The notes beneath the pieces are model-generated. The model was not told the origin of the DNA. It saw only the letters and a program-made list of their open reading frames with translations, and ran no database searches. The position numbers were made by a program, and so were the translations under genes. From Nocardia nova NBRC 15556 (GTDB lineage Bacteria; Actinomycetota; Actinomycetes; Mycobacteriales; Mycobacteriaceae), in the NCBI RefSeq assembly GCF_001613005.1, contig NZ_BDBN01000001.1, positions 124,001-188,000 of the forward strand: DNA of 64,000 nucleotides. The letters run 5' to 3'. Of the stretch, positions 1 to 8,247 are shown one piece after another. Every line of letters begins with the position of its first letter. The stretch's first letter is position 1.

Positions 1-436
1 AGTAGCTCTGGACTTCCAGCGCGACCTGGCTGCCGTCGGCGAAGAACACGCGGACGTCGCTGCGGCGTTCGTTGCGGGGTAGTGCGACCTCGTTTCGGAC
101 CTCGACAACACCGGGTTGTGTCCTCGCCCATTCTGCGAGGAGGGTTTTGCTGGTCAAGTGCCACACCGACTCTGGGCTGTGTTGCCCGCCGCCGGGTGCG
201 AGCCCGGCCGGGTGCGCGAAGTGTGGTCGTCGTTGTCCGTTGGGTCGACCCCGCACGATGAGGGGGACGAGTTGGTTGTGCTCGGCGTAGCAGAGTGCGC
301 ACACCAGTGTCCGATCGCCGCTGTAGCCCTTGCGGCGGAGTGCGTGCATCTGGGGGCTGGCGGCGCTCTGGGGTGCGGGCGCGTAGCAGCCTCGGGTGAG
401 GTCCAGCGCGACGGTGAGCAGGTCGGAAGAACTCAT
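1..436 (-). CDS. CoiA-like nuclease, partial at window edge
   Basis: The first 145 residues are visible and the C-terminus is cut by the window edge. The N-terminal half has a zinc-ribbon pattern: CALC near residues 46-49, then RPHFAHP. The second half ends in RRSDVRVFFADGSQVALEVQ, where the D and the ExQ fit the PD-(D/E)XK-type active site of the CoiA competence-protein family. The start is the ATG at 436, preceded by AGAGGTG at good distance. In actinobacteria CoiA-like proteins are often on mobile elements and their role there is not established. Here it sits on the integrated element, divergent from another zinc-ribbon protein. The fold assignment is from motifs only. Confidence 0.65.
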   Translation of the reverse strand, partial: MSSSDLLTVALDLTRGCYAPAPQSAASPQMHALRRKGYSGDRTLVCALCYAEHNQLVPLIVRGRPNGQRRPHFAHPAGLAPGGGQHSPESVWHLTSKTLLAEWARTQPGVVEVRNEVALPRNERRSDVRVFFADGSQVALEVQSY

Positions 437-716
437 GGCAGGACACCTCTTGTCGGAGACAGGCGATGGCCCCGCCCTGAGAGGGGAGGGCCTGGTCGTG
501 CCGCGGGTTCGCAAGAGAGGTGAATGAAATGAGTTATGCGCGAGAGAAAGTCACGTTCTGCGTGTGCAGGTGAGGGGCGCTAGGTTGTCTGCTCGTTGTG
601 TTCGTCGTGAGGTGTGCGGCTTCTTCCGATAATACGTGGCGGTCATGTGGTTGTCGATGCCGAAACGTTGTCGGATTGCCGAAAACTGTTGTGCCGCAGG
701 GCGTCATAGTTGGTAG

Positions 717-1700
717 ATGGGGGATCTCGAGGAGCATCAATCGACGGTTTCGATGCCGGAGGCCCGTCGAATCGACACCACGCCACCGACCATCGTTCGG
801 GCCGAAGATATTCCAGCGATGCGACATACATGGCCGAGCGGTGTGTTGCGATGTGCACACTGCGACGCTGTGGTGCATCCGGTGTATTCACCGCCGAAGG
901 AAAAGTCTCGTCCACAGCGGCCCTACTTTCGGCGTAAACCCCTGCGAGGGAGCAGGAATCAGCACGACGAGCAGTGCGTCTACAACATCGATGAGCGGAT
1001 TCGTGTGATCCGTGCGGACAGCGGTGGAGCGTTGGTTCGAGAACGCTCGGCGGGGCCTCCGAGGTATCGGTTGGTGGTGCCGGAAGCGTTCGGTCCAGCC
1101 AACGGGAATGAAAGCGCCGGCGGCGGGCTGTCTGTCGCGGAGCGGCTGACCCAGGTGCTCAACACAGCGGCGAAGATCGCTGCGCTGTTGGAGGACTATG
1201 CCAGCCGTGGTGCCGAGGTGAATACCGAGTGGAGCGCTGAGTGTCGTGGTGAGCGTGTCGAATGGCTCAATTTCCTATACATACCGCAGCGAATATGGGT
1301 GCTACGCAACCGTTTATCCGAACCGGAGACGACGCTCACCCACCCCACCGCGGTGATCTTCCTGGCGCAGGAGCCCCGTCGCCGCCGGACGCCGTTGCCG
1401 GACGGAACGATGTGGGACTACCGTGCGGCGAGGTACGCCGTGCCGCCGGATCCCGGGCAGCCGAAGTCGGAGAAGCTGTTCGTCGGTGGCAATGAAGACG
1501 TGGTCGGCGAGGCATTTTCGGCCGGGTTGAACAAGTACTACCTCGGTTACGGTATGTGGTCCCGATTCAGCTACACGGAGCAATTTCCACCACGGCTGAC
1601 CTTGCGATTGCACCACACAACGCAACTGGTTCAGGTCCGCGAGGAGTTCGGCCGCGGCGCATTCGCGCGGTGGCGGGATTGGCGCCGCCTTCATGAATAG
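717..1700 (+). CDS. Zinc-ribbon protein of unknown function
   Basis: This 327-residue protein is not a family I can name. Its N-terminal part has CAHC near residues 46-49, followed by QRPYFRR and then H and C residues (QHDEQC). This pattern resembles the N-terminal ribbon of the CoiA-like protein encoded divergently at 1-436 (CALC then RRPHFAHP). No PD-(D/E)XK motif is visible after it; the rest is a mixed sequence with a basic C-terminus. The start is uncertain: the ATG at 717 has no clear ribosome-binding site and the ATG at 753 is possible. It lies between the nuclease and the xis-int pair of the element. Function unknown; a shared metal-binding module with its neighbour is an inference. 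Confidence 0.6.
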   Translation: MGDLEEHQSTVSMPEARRIDTTPPTIVRAEDIPAMRHTWPSGVLRCAHCDAVVHPVYSPPKEKSRPQRPYFRRKPLRGSRNQHDEQCVYNIDERIRVIRADSGGALVRERSAGPPRYRLVVPEAFGPANGNESAGGGLSVAERLTQVLNTAAKIAALLEDYASRGAEVNTEWSAECRGERVEWLNFLYIPQRIWVLRNRLSEPETTLTHPTAVIFLAQEPRRRRTPLPDGTMWDYRAARYAVPPDPGQPKSEKLFVGGNEDVVGEAFSAGLNKYYLGYGMWSRFSYTEQFPPRLTLRLHHTTQLVQVREEFGRGAFARWRDWRRLHE

Positions 1701-1992
1701 CTGAGCGGCGCAGTCGCCCCGCCGCTCGGTGCACGACAGTCGATGCGCAGCTTGACTGCCTGCCGGTATCGTGGCGTAGGCGAGGAGCTGGCTGGTCTCT
1801 GAACAGACCTGTCAGGAGTTGTCGTGGCAAAGGAACGCTCGTCCTCATTCCCCGCGAGTCTGTGTGCCGTCGTTGCGCGGCGCCCTTATCCGAGCGGTCG
1901 AAACCGAACCTCGATCTCCATGATCGACGGACCACCCGCTGGATTGGCTAATTCTCAGCGAACATATCTCGCTTGATCTTGACCGCGATCCG

Positions 1993-2211
1993 ATGTCTTC
2001 TGAGGCGGAGTATCCGGCCAGGCCGATCCGGCGATGGGTGACCACCAACGCAGCCGCTGCGCATATTCAGGTGCATCCGGAAGTCCTTCGGCGCTGGAAC
2101 CGGCAACGAGACAGATATCCGTGGCTGCCCAAGCCTAAGCGTGTGGGGAAGGACTTTCGTTGGGATCTCGATGCTTTGGATGCGGCGCTGGATGCGCTGG
2201 ACGAAGAGTGA
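1993..2211 (+). CDS. Excisionase-like helix-turn-helix protein
   Basis: A 72-residue protein whose middle fits a winged-helix excisionase/MerR-type DNA-binding domain: TTNAAAAHIQVHPEVLRRWN gives the helix-turn-helix, and the PKRVGKDFRWDLDALDAAL part gives the wing and last helix. Proteins of this size placed 22 bp before a tyrosine integrase usually control the direction of recombination. The gene precedes the integrase on the same strand and the two are probably cotranscribed. It could also be a general repressor of the element. Confidence 0.75.
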   Translation: MSSEAEYPARPIRRWVTTNAAAAHIQVHPEVLRRWNRQRDRYPWLPKPKRVGKDFRWDLDALDAALDALDEE

Positions 2212-2233
2212 GACCGGCTGATCGGAACTGGCG

Positions 2234-3559
2234 ATGACGCGAGGGAGGCCGGCGCGGGCGATCGGGGTTCCCGGTTCGCCGATGCTGACGGAGTTGTCGC
2301 CGGGGCATTGGTGTGCTCGGCTTCTGGTGCGCGATGCGTCCGGGCGGCGGCGTGACCTCAAGCGGGTGTCGCCGGTGCGGCTCGATGCGCGTGGCCGGAA
2401 GATTCCCGACCGCAACGGCTCTCGGGCACTGGATGAGGTTTTGGCTGCGGCGGCCATGATCCGGGTCGACCTCGGCGGCGAGTTGTCGGAGTCGACGACG
2501 GTTCGCAAGCTGTGGCTGCTGTATCGCGCGTATCTGGAGGAGCAGGGGCGTGCGCCGGGGACGCTCGAGCGGTACGACGTGGTGGCGGAGTTGTTCAACA
2601 CCGCGTTCGGTGAGCGACGGCTGCTCGAGGTCACGACGTCGTCGGTCGAGGCGTTCCTGAAAAGCCTTGGCGCTGCCAAAGGGCCTTCATCGATGCGGAC
2701 CGGACGCAATGTGCTGTCGGGGATGTTCCGCTACGCAGTCCGCAAGGACGCGCTCAGCGTCAATCCTGTCCGAGAGTCGCAGTTGACCAAGAACATCGAA
2801 GCCAAAGGCCGCACCGGCGGCGCTCGCGACATCACCATCGAGGAGCTGCGGTTCATGCTCGCGGCGGTGCGGACCTCGCGGCTGCCGTGCCCGCGCAAGC
2901 TGTCTCGCGCGGAACGCAATCGCGGGACGCCGGTGAAGTCATACACGGCGCCGACGGTCTGGGACTACTGCGAGAGCACCGATTTGGCCGATTGGGTGAC
3001 CCTGCTCGCGGCTACCGGGCTGCGCCGCAGCCAGACGCTGGGTCTGCTCTGGTCGGATATCGATCTCGATGACTGCACGCTGCGCGTGAGCGGCAAGGTT
3101 GTCCGCGTGAAGGGCCAAGGCCTGGTGCGGGTGGAGAAGGACGACGATCCGAAGAACCGTCGCGGAGTGATCGCGCTGCCGGAGTTCGCGGTGGAGATGT
3201 TGCGCCGCCGCAAGGTCGCGCTGGCCGCCCGCAGACTCGCGTCACCGCCGGATCCGAACGCGACGGTCTTGGATCTGGTCTTCCCGTCCACGGTGTGGAC
3301 GCTGCGCGATCCGCAGAACGTCGGCCACGAGTGGCAGCGAGTCCGAGACGCCTTGGGCATCCCGGAGGACGTCACCGCCCACAGTTTCCGCGGCGCGGTC
3401 GCCACGATCCTCGACGACGCCGGTCTGTCGGCCCGCGTCACTGCCGACGTTCTGATGCACGTCGACCCGGCCATGACCCAACGCCACTACATGGCCCGAG
3501 GCCGAGCCCACCGAGCAGCTGCGGATGCGCTGGACAGAGCCGTCAGCGGACAGTTCTGA
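2234..3559 (+). CDS. int: Tyrosine site-specific integrase
   Basis: A 441-residue phage-type integrase that would insert the element into the host chromosome. An N-terminal arm-binding part is followed by a SAM-like core-binding domain (about 95-190) and the catalytic domain. Catalytic residues can be placed: R in ATGLRRSQTLGLLW, H and R in HSFRG, H in LMHVD, and the nucleophile Y in QRHYMARG about 20 residues from the end. The usual LGH box reads LMH. The gene ends 99 bp before tRNA-Ala(CGC), which is the likely attachment site. Confidence 0.92.
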   Translation: MTRGRPARAIGVPGSPMLTELSPGHWCARLLVRDASGRRRDLKRVSPVRLDARGRKIPDRNGSRALDEVLAAAAMIRVDLGGELSESTTVRKLWLLYRAYLEEQGRAPGTLERYDVVAELFNTAFGERRLLEVTTSSVEAFLKSLGAAKGPSSMRTGRNVLSGMFRYAVRKDALSVNPVRESQLTKNIEAKGRTGGARDITIEELRFMLAAVRTSRLPCPRKLSRAERNRGTPVKSYTAPTVWDYCESTDLADWVTLLAATGLRRSQTLGLLWSDIDLDDCTLRVSGKVVRVKGQGLVRVEKDDDPKNRRGVIALPEFAVEMLRRRKVALAARRLASPPDPNATVLDLVFPSTVWTLRDPQNVGHEWQRVRDALGIPEDVTAHSFRGAVATILDDAGLSARVTADVLMHVDPAMTQRHYMARGRAHRAAADALDRAVSGQF

Positions 3560-3623
3560 CGCACCACGCGCAGCGAATTAGTTGGGACTTTGTTGGAAGA
3601 ACCGACCAACGAGGTAGGTATTG

Positions 3624-3642
3624 GGGCGGAGGAAACCCGCCC
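3624..3642 (+). terminator. Hairpin after integrase
   Basis: A perfect 6-bp stem, GGGCGG/CCGCCC, with a 7-nt loop lies between the integrase stop and the 3' end of tRNA-Ala. No T-run follows. It could end transcription of the integrase, of the tRNA on the other strand, or both. Confidence 0.4.
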
Positions 3643-3658
3643 TGACCTGCAATCAAAG

Positions 3659-3731
3659 TGGAGCTAAGGGGAATCGAACCCCTGACCTTCTCGATGCGAA
3701 CGAGACGCGCTACCAACTGCGCCATAGCCCC
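3659..3731 (-). tRNA. tRNA-Ala (anticodon CGC)
   Basis: The minus strand folds as a full cloverleaf of 73 nt. The acceptor arm GGGGCTA pairs with TAGCTCC (one G-U), the anticodon loop is TTCGCAT inside TCTCG/CGAGA, giving CGC (alanine, GCG codons), and the T-arm contains GGTTCGATTCC. The CCA end is not encoded. The 3' end faces the integrase, so the 3' half of this gene is the best candidate attachment site of the element. Confidence 0.95.
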
Positions 3732-3820
3732 GTGGCTCGTTTCCGGGCCAACGGAGGAGAACTTTAGCAGGTGGCGGCCGGAGATTCCGAATCGGCTGGT
3801 CGATGTGGGGAAATGCGGGG

Positions 3821-4615
3821 TCAGGTGGGTTCGGGGGTAGGTGGGGTGAGGTGGAGGCCGGCGGTGGTGGCGGCTTCGCTGAGGACCTTGCGGAGCATGG
3901 CGGGGGTGAGGCGGCCGGTGAAGGTGTTCTGCTGGCTGACGTGGTAGCTGCCGAACAGTTCGAGGCGGTGGCGGCCGGGCCGGGCGGGGTCGATCGAATA
4001 GTGGACGCCGTGGCCGAATCGGGGGCGGGGGCGGGGGACCTGCCAGCCGGCCGCGGTGAGGGCGGGCATGAGCGCCTGCCAGCCCCAGGCGCCGAGGACG
4101 ACGACGGAACGGACTGTCGGGGCGAGTAATTCGAGTTCGTTGATCAGCCAGTGCCGGCAGCGATCGCGTTCGTCGATGGTGGGTTTGTTGTCCGGGGGCG
4201 CGCAGTGCACGGGGGCGGTGACGCGGGTGCCGAGCAGCCGGAGGCCGTCGTCGCGGCGGGTGGCGGTGGGCTGGGTGGCGGCGCCGATGGCGTAGAGGGA
4301 GGCGAAGAGCACGTCGCCGCTGCGGTCGCCGGTGAACATGCGGCCGGTGCGGTTTCCGCCGTGGGCGGCGGGGGCGAGGCCGACCAGCAGCATGGCGGCG
4401 TCGGCGGGGCCGAAACCGGTGACCGGGCGGCCCCAGTAGGTTTCGTCGCGGAAGGCGGCCCGCTTCTCGCGGGCGACCTGCTCGCGCCAGGCGACCAGTC
4501 GCGGGCAGGCGCGGCATTCGGTCAGTGCCGTATCCATGGCCTCGAGGTCGGGATAGTCGGCGGATGCCGCCGCGCCGGCGTTCGGTGGTTCGCTGCGGCT
4601 GGTGCGACGCACCAT
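3821..4615 (-). CDS. udgB: Family 5 uracil-DNA glycosylase
   Basis: Removes uracil and other deaminated bases from DNA as the first step of base-excision repair. The 264-residue protein has the family 5 (UdgB) signature GLAPAAHGGNRTGRMFTGD and, near the C-terminus, HVSQQNTFTGRLT. The N-terminal ECRACPRL region carries two of the cysteines that bind the [4Fe-4S] cluster in this family. The ATG at 4615 is chosen over the longer open frame because GGAGG lies about 8 nt upstream. Useful in a high-GC genome, where cytosine deamination is frequent. Confidence 0.9.
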   Translation of the reverse strand: MVRRTSRSEPPNAGAAASADYPDLEAMDTALTECRACPRLVAWREQVAREKRAAFRDETYWGRPVTGFGPADAAMLLVGLAPAAHGGNRTGRMFTGDRSGDVLFASLYAIGAATQPTATRRDDGLRLLGTRVTAPVHCAPPDNKPTIDERDRCRHWLINELELLAPTVRSVVVLGAWGWQALMPALTAAGWQVPRPRPRFGHGVHYSIDPARPGRHRLELFGSYHVSQQNTFTGRLTPAMLRKVLSEAATTAGLHLTPPTPEPT

Positions 4616-4997
4616 CGGTCCTCCGTTCGGTCGATGCCCCTGCGAGTCTGCCCGTTCGGTGGCGGTCGTGTCACACCTACCCCTTCCGATAGCTGACCGT
4701 TTGCGATCTACGCCACGCCGTCCGGTATCTGCCGATTCGTGGCATGTGGGCGATTCGTTCGATCCGGCGCGAGGTGTTCGCGGTGGCGACGAGAATCCCC
4801 GATTCCCGGGACGGAGGCCGCTGTCGGTCGAAAAGCCGACAGGTCGCTGGTACCGGACCGGTCGGATGATCAGCTGTCCCGGCAGCAGACGTGCAGGTCC
4901 GTAGCTTTCGATGTTGATAGCATGGCGTTTCCAGCCGGACGGTCCGCCGCAGCACCGGTTGCGCGGCCCAACGCGATCACATCGAGAGAGTTCTTGC
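4616..4997. other. Intergenic region, divergent promoters expected
   Basis: About 380 bp separate the divergent udgB and GyrI-like genes. The promoters of both must lie here. I see no RNA gene, convincing operator or conserved small frame; the open frames crossing it have no ribosome-binding sites or recognisable products. Confidence 0.4.
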
Positions 4998-5441
4998 ATG
5001 CAGTTCGAAATCGTCGAGCGGGACGAGACGTGGGTCGCCGGGCTACCGGTGCGCAGTCCGAAACGTGCCCTCGGAGAACTGCGCGATCGTGATCTCGAGG
5101 CCGCCTGGGCCGCCGTCCTGCATCAGGAACTGGGCGGCCCGCTGGCCTGCTCCTATACCGATTACGCCCACGATCTGGGCACGTTCAACACCCAGATCGT
5201 CGGCTACGAATGCCTCTCGTTCGACCGGGTGACGCGCGGGCATATCGTGTCCCGTCTGCCCGCCGGCGCCTATGCGCGTTTCTCCGCTGTCGGCAATTTC
5301 CCGCAGATCATGACCGACCTGTGGACCCAGATCGCCTACGCCGAGGAACACAATCAGATCAAACGCACCTTCACCGGGGATTTCGAATGCTATCCGCACG
5401 CGTACAAGATCGATCTGTACCTGGCGGTAGACCCCCGATGA
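4998..5441 (+). CDS. GyrI-like effector-binding protein A
   Basis: A 147-residue stand-alone domain of the GyrI-like/AraC effector-binding superfamily, which binds small molecules in a duplicated SH3-like fold. Typical features are LPAGAYARFSAVGNFPQIMTDLWTQI in the middle and FECYP followed by a terminal strand IDLYLAV. There is no DNA-binding domain. It overlaps the next gene by 4 nt (ATGA), and that gene encodes a second protein of the same fold. Members of the superfamily act as drug-binding sensors, gyrase-protecting proteins or cyclopropanoid hydrolases; the sequence does not decide between these. Confidence 0.75.
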   Translation: MQFEIVERDETWVAGLPVRSPKRALGELRDRDLEAAWAAVLHQELGGPLACSYTDYAHDLGTFNTQIVGYECLSFDRVTRGHIVSRLPAGAYARFSAVGNFPQIMTDLWTQIAYAEEHNQIKRTFTGDFECYPHAYKIDLYLAVDPR

Positions 5442-5869
5442 CGTATTCGATCGTGGTCCGCGACGCGGCCATCTACGGCGGTCTGGTGGTGCCGCGGGTC
5501 CGGCCGAGTTTCAAGGTCAGCAACAGCGAACTGATCGAATTCCTGCGGGACCGGCTGCGCGATCGTGAGATCGGCGGTCCGCTCTACACCGTGTACGTGC
5601 CCGACCCGGCCGGAAATTACAACGTGCTGGTCAGCTACGAATATCAGGCGCCGAAACAGGTGCCGGTCGGCGATGTGATGATTCGCGTCCCGAAGGGCGT
5701 ATATGCCCGATTCGAACCCAACGGTGATTATCACGATCCGGTCGAGGACGTCTGGGCTCAGGTCGACGACGCCACCGCGTCGGCCGAGATCACCCGCGCT
5801 TATCGCGAGGAGATCGAGGTGTGGCGTGGTCCCGACCGGCTGGAGTTGTTCATCTCAATTCTGGTGTGA
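5438..5869 (+). CDS. GyrI-like effector-binding protein B
   Basis: A 143-residue paralogue of the preceding protein with the same elements in the same order: VPKGVYARFEPNGDYHDP, a VWAQV helix and the closing strand LELFISIL. It starts inside the stop codon of the upstream gene (4-nt overlap), so the two are translated together and may form a heterodimer. No DNA-binding domain is present. Ligand unknown. Confidence 0.72.
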   Translation: MTYSIVVRDAAIYGGLVVPRVRPSFKVSNSELIEFLRDRLRDREIGGPLYTVYVPDPAGNYNVLVSYEYQAPKQVPVGDVMIRVPKGVYARFEPNGDYHDPVEDVWAQVDDATASAEITRAYREEIEVWRGPDRLELFISILV

Positions 5870-6348
5870 TTTTCGGTTGCCAACGGGTAACCAAATGGGA
5901 ACCGGGCGGTCTTTTTGTTCTGTGCGGTGTATGACACCGACTGGATGACCTCGATCGATACCGTGCGCCGCGCTCAGGTTTCGGAAGATTTGCCGGACAT
6001 CTGGTCAATTCCGGAGGGATGACGGATACTTCCCTAGGTGGCCATACCCGACACCGGCGGTACCGCATGCCGAGCGGAGGTGGCCGAAAGATCGCGCCGC
6101 GCCGCGCAGCAACAGAGTAGGAACCGTATGACTGGGCTGGATGTCGCACCGGAGGCGCTGCGACGATATGGCTGCTGACCACCCTGTGCGACCCCGCCGG
6201 ACGGGCCCCGTCGCGGTCCTCGGCGAATTCTCCGCCGCACCTCTCCGCGAACTCACCGCGATTTCATCGCAATACGTCGATACACTAGCGTCGGTTCAGG
6301 GCGAATTCATCGACGCTCGGGGCGTGGACGTCCTTCCCTTGACATGCC
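5870..6348 (+). promoter_or_regulatory. Intergenic region with promoter of the GGDEF-EAL gene
   Basis: These 480 bp hold no gene I can support. A perfect 6-bp inverted repeat, CGGTGT-ATG-ACACCG (5925-5939), lies downstream of the GyrI-like pair and could act in termination. TACACT at 6281-6286 is a fair -10 box, 63 bp before the GTG of the next gene. No clear -35 box accompanies it. Confidence 0.4.
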
Positions 6349-8238
6349 GTGGATAGCGCGATCGGAGACAAGGTGCCTCGGCGAACACTCGACTCGTTGG
6401 TGACCCAGGTCGCCGCGGAGTTGATGGGTGTCGACGCCACGACGATGGTGGCGGCGACCGAACGAGTGCTGGCCAAACTGGTCGACTACTTCGACGTCGA
6501 TTTCAGTTTCGTCCGCCATACCGACCGGGAACGCCGGGCGACGGTCCTGGTCGCCGAATGGCCGCAACGCCAGGACGTGCCCGACCCCGACCCGCTGCGG
6601 GTGGTGTATTTCGAGCAGGCCGATTCGGTGTTCCGAGCCGTCGAACACGCCACCGAACCGATGATCGCCCGCCCCACCCCGGAATTCTCCGACTATCAGG
6701 AGACGATTCGCCGTTCCGGACTGAGCGATGTGACGACCGCGACCGTTCCGCTGATGTCGCGCGGTGAGCCGACCGGATTGCTCGGATTCATGAAACGGGG
6801 CGATCGGCAGTGGAGCACCCGGGAGATCAACGTCCTGAAGGCGATCGCGGCGCTGCTGGCGCAATTGCAGGCCCGGGTGGTGGCCGAGGAACGGCTGCGC
6901 TACATCGCCCTGCACGACGACCTGACCGGACTGGCCAACCGGCGCGCCCTGCTCGAACATATGGAGGAGCGGCTGCGGCCGGGCAGTTCGGGACCGGTCG
7001 CCGCATTCTTCCTCGACCTCGATCGGCTCAAGGCGCTCAACGATTTTCTGGGGCATACCGCCGGTGACAATTTCATCCGCACGCTGTCGGCGCGGCTGAA
7101 GGAACACCTCGATCCGAACGACATGATCGCGCGGCTGGGTGGCGACGAATTCGTCATCGTGCCGGCCAAACCCGTGGATCCGGTCGCGGCCGAACTCGAG
7201 GCGACCCGGATTCAGCAGTTGATCACCCGCCGGGTGTCGGTCGGCGGCGAAACGGTCAGTCGCGGCGCGAGTGTGGGTGTGGCGCTGGGCATGCCGGGCG
7301 AGACCACCGTCGCGGATCTGTTGCGCCGCGCCGACCACGCGTTGCTGTCGGCGAAATCCGGCGGGGGCAACGGGGTCGCGGTGTTCACCGACGCCATGCG
7401 CGCGCAGTTCGAACTGCAGGACGACGTCGAGTTGAATCTGCGCGGCGCCGTCTCCGACGGTTCGCTGCTGCTGCACTATCAGCCCGAGGTGGACCTGCGG
7501 ACCGGGCGCATCGTGGCGCTCGAGGCGCTGGTGCGCTGGCAGCATCCCACCCGCGGGCTGCTGCCGCCGGGTGCGTTCGTCGGGGTGGCCGAGGCGACGA
7601 ATCTGGCCGGTGAACTCGGTCGCTGGGTATTGCGCACGGCCCTGGCGCAATTCGCGAAATGGCGGCGCGCCGGGCTGGCCTCGAACGTGGTGATCCGGAT
7701 CAACGTCTCACCGGTGCAGTTGGTGAGCCTGGACTTCGTGGAATGCGTCGAGGATGTGCTGCGCCGGCACGGAATCGACGGCAGTTCGGTATGTCTGGAG
7801 ATCACCGAGCACGTCGTGGTCTCGGATCTGACCCGCACCCAGGTGACCTTGCGCGGACTCAAGCGCATGGGCGTGCAGATCGCGATCGACGATTTCGGCA
7901 CCGGCTACAGTTCGCTGTCGCATCTCAAGGCGCTGCCGGTGGACGCGGTGAAGATCGACCGCGGTTTCGTGCAGCGGCTCGGCGCCAGTACCGACGATCT
8001 GGCGATCGTGAAATCCATTGTGGGACTTGCCGGTTCGTTCGGTCTCGGGGTGGTCGGCGAAGGCGTGGAGACGGCGGTCGCCGCGCGCACCCTGGTCGGC
8101 CTGGGCTGCTACCGGGCGCAGGGCTTCCTCATTGCGCGGCCGATGCCCGCCGACGAGGCCGAACCGCATCTGGCGGAGGGGCGGATCCCGCTCGACCTCG
8201 AACTCCCGCGGGTTTCCCGTGGGGCGCATCGGATCTGA
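6349..8238 (+). CDS. GAF-GGDEF-EAL cyclic-di-GMP enzyme
   Basis: A 629-residue signalling protein that can both make and degrade the second messenger cyclic di-GMP. An N-terminal GAF sensor (about 1-180) is followed by a cyclase domain with an intact GGDEF (264-268) and a phosphodiesterase domain with intact EAL (392-394), DDFGTGYSSLSHLK and KIDRGF motifs. The inhibitory I-site is not conserved: the RxxD position upstream of GGDEF reads DPND, so product inhibition is probably lost. No membrane segment is seen, so it is cytosolic. The start is a GTG. The gene just downstream also encodes a sensory-type protein and may act with it. Similar to Rv1354c of M. tuberculosis in architecture. Confidence 0.9.
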   Translation: MDSAIGDKVPRRTLDSLVTQVAAELMGVDATTMVAATERVLAKLVDYFDVDFSFVRHTDRERRATVLVAEWPQRQDVPDPDPLRVVYFEQADSVFRAVEHATEPMIARPTPEFSDYQETIRRSGLSDVTTATVPLMSRGEPTGLLGFMKRGDRQWSTREINVLKAIAALLAQLQARVVAEERLRYIALHDDLTGLANRRALLEHMEERLRPGSSGPVAAFFLDLDRLKALNDFLGHTAGDNFIRTLSARLKEHLDPNDMIARLGGDEFVIVPAKPVDPVAAELEATRIQQLITRRVSVGGETVSRGASVGVALGMPGETTVADLLRRADHALLSAKSGGGNGVAVFTDAMRAQFELQDDVELNLRGAVSDGSLLLHYQPEVDLRTGRIVALEALVRWQHPTRGLLPPGAFVGVAEATNLAGELGRWVLRTALAQFAKWRRAGLASNVVIRINVSPVQLVSLDFVECVEDVLRRHGIDGSSVCLEITEHVVVSDLTRTQVTLRGLKRMGVQIAIDDFGTGYSSLSHLKALPVDAVKIDRGFVQRLGASTDDLAIVKSIVGLAGSFGLGVVGEGVETAVAARTLVGLGCYRAQGFLIARPMPADEAEPHLAEGRIPLDLELPRVSRGAHRI

Positions 8239-8247
8239 TTCCTCGGT

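Larger units (their letters stand above)
1..3658. mobile_element. Integrative element, one end (partial)
   Basis: The block from the window edge to just before tRNA-Ala carries a tyrosine integrase, an excisionase-type protein and two proteins of unknown or nuclease type, and none of the conserved chromosomal genes that follow the tRNA. The integrase ends 99 bp from the 3' end of the tRNA gene, which points toward the element. Integration into the 3' part of a tRNA that leaves the gene intact is the usual mode for this recombinase class. The other end lies outside the window, so the direct repeat of the tRNA 3' end that would prove the boundary cannot be seen. The stretches 437-716 and 1701-1992 show no gene I can support. 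Confidence 0.7.

Noticed and set aside
116..523. 135-codon forward frame at the window start
   Set aside because: The opposite strand encodes the CoiA-like protein with clear motifs and ribosome-binding site.
598..1008. Forward frame before the zinc-ribbon gene
   Set aside because: Overlaps the better supported frame at 717-1700 and has no recognisable content.
3595..3642. Second copy of the tRNA-Ala 3' end as an attachment repeat inside the window
   Set aside because: I found no direct copy of the tRNA 3' sequence between 1 and 3658; it should be outside the window.
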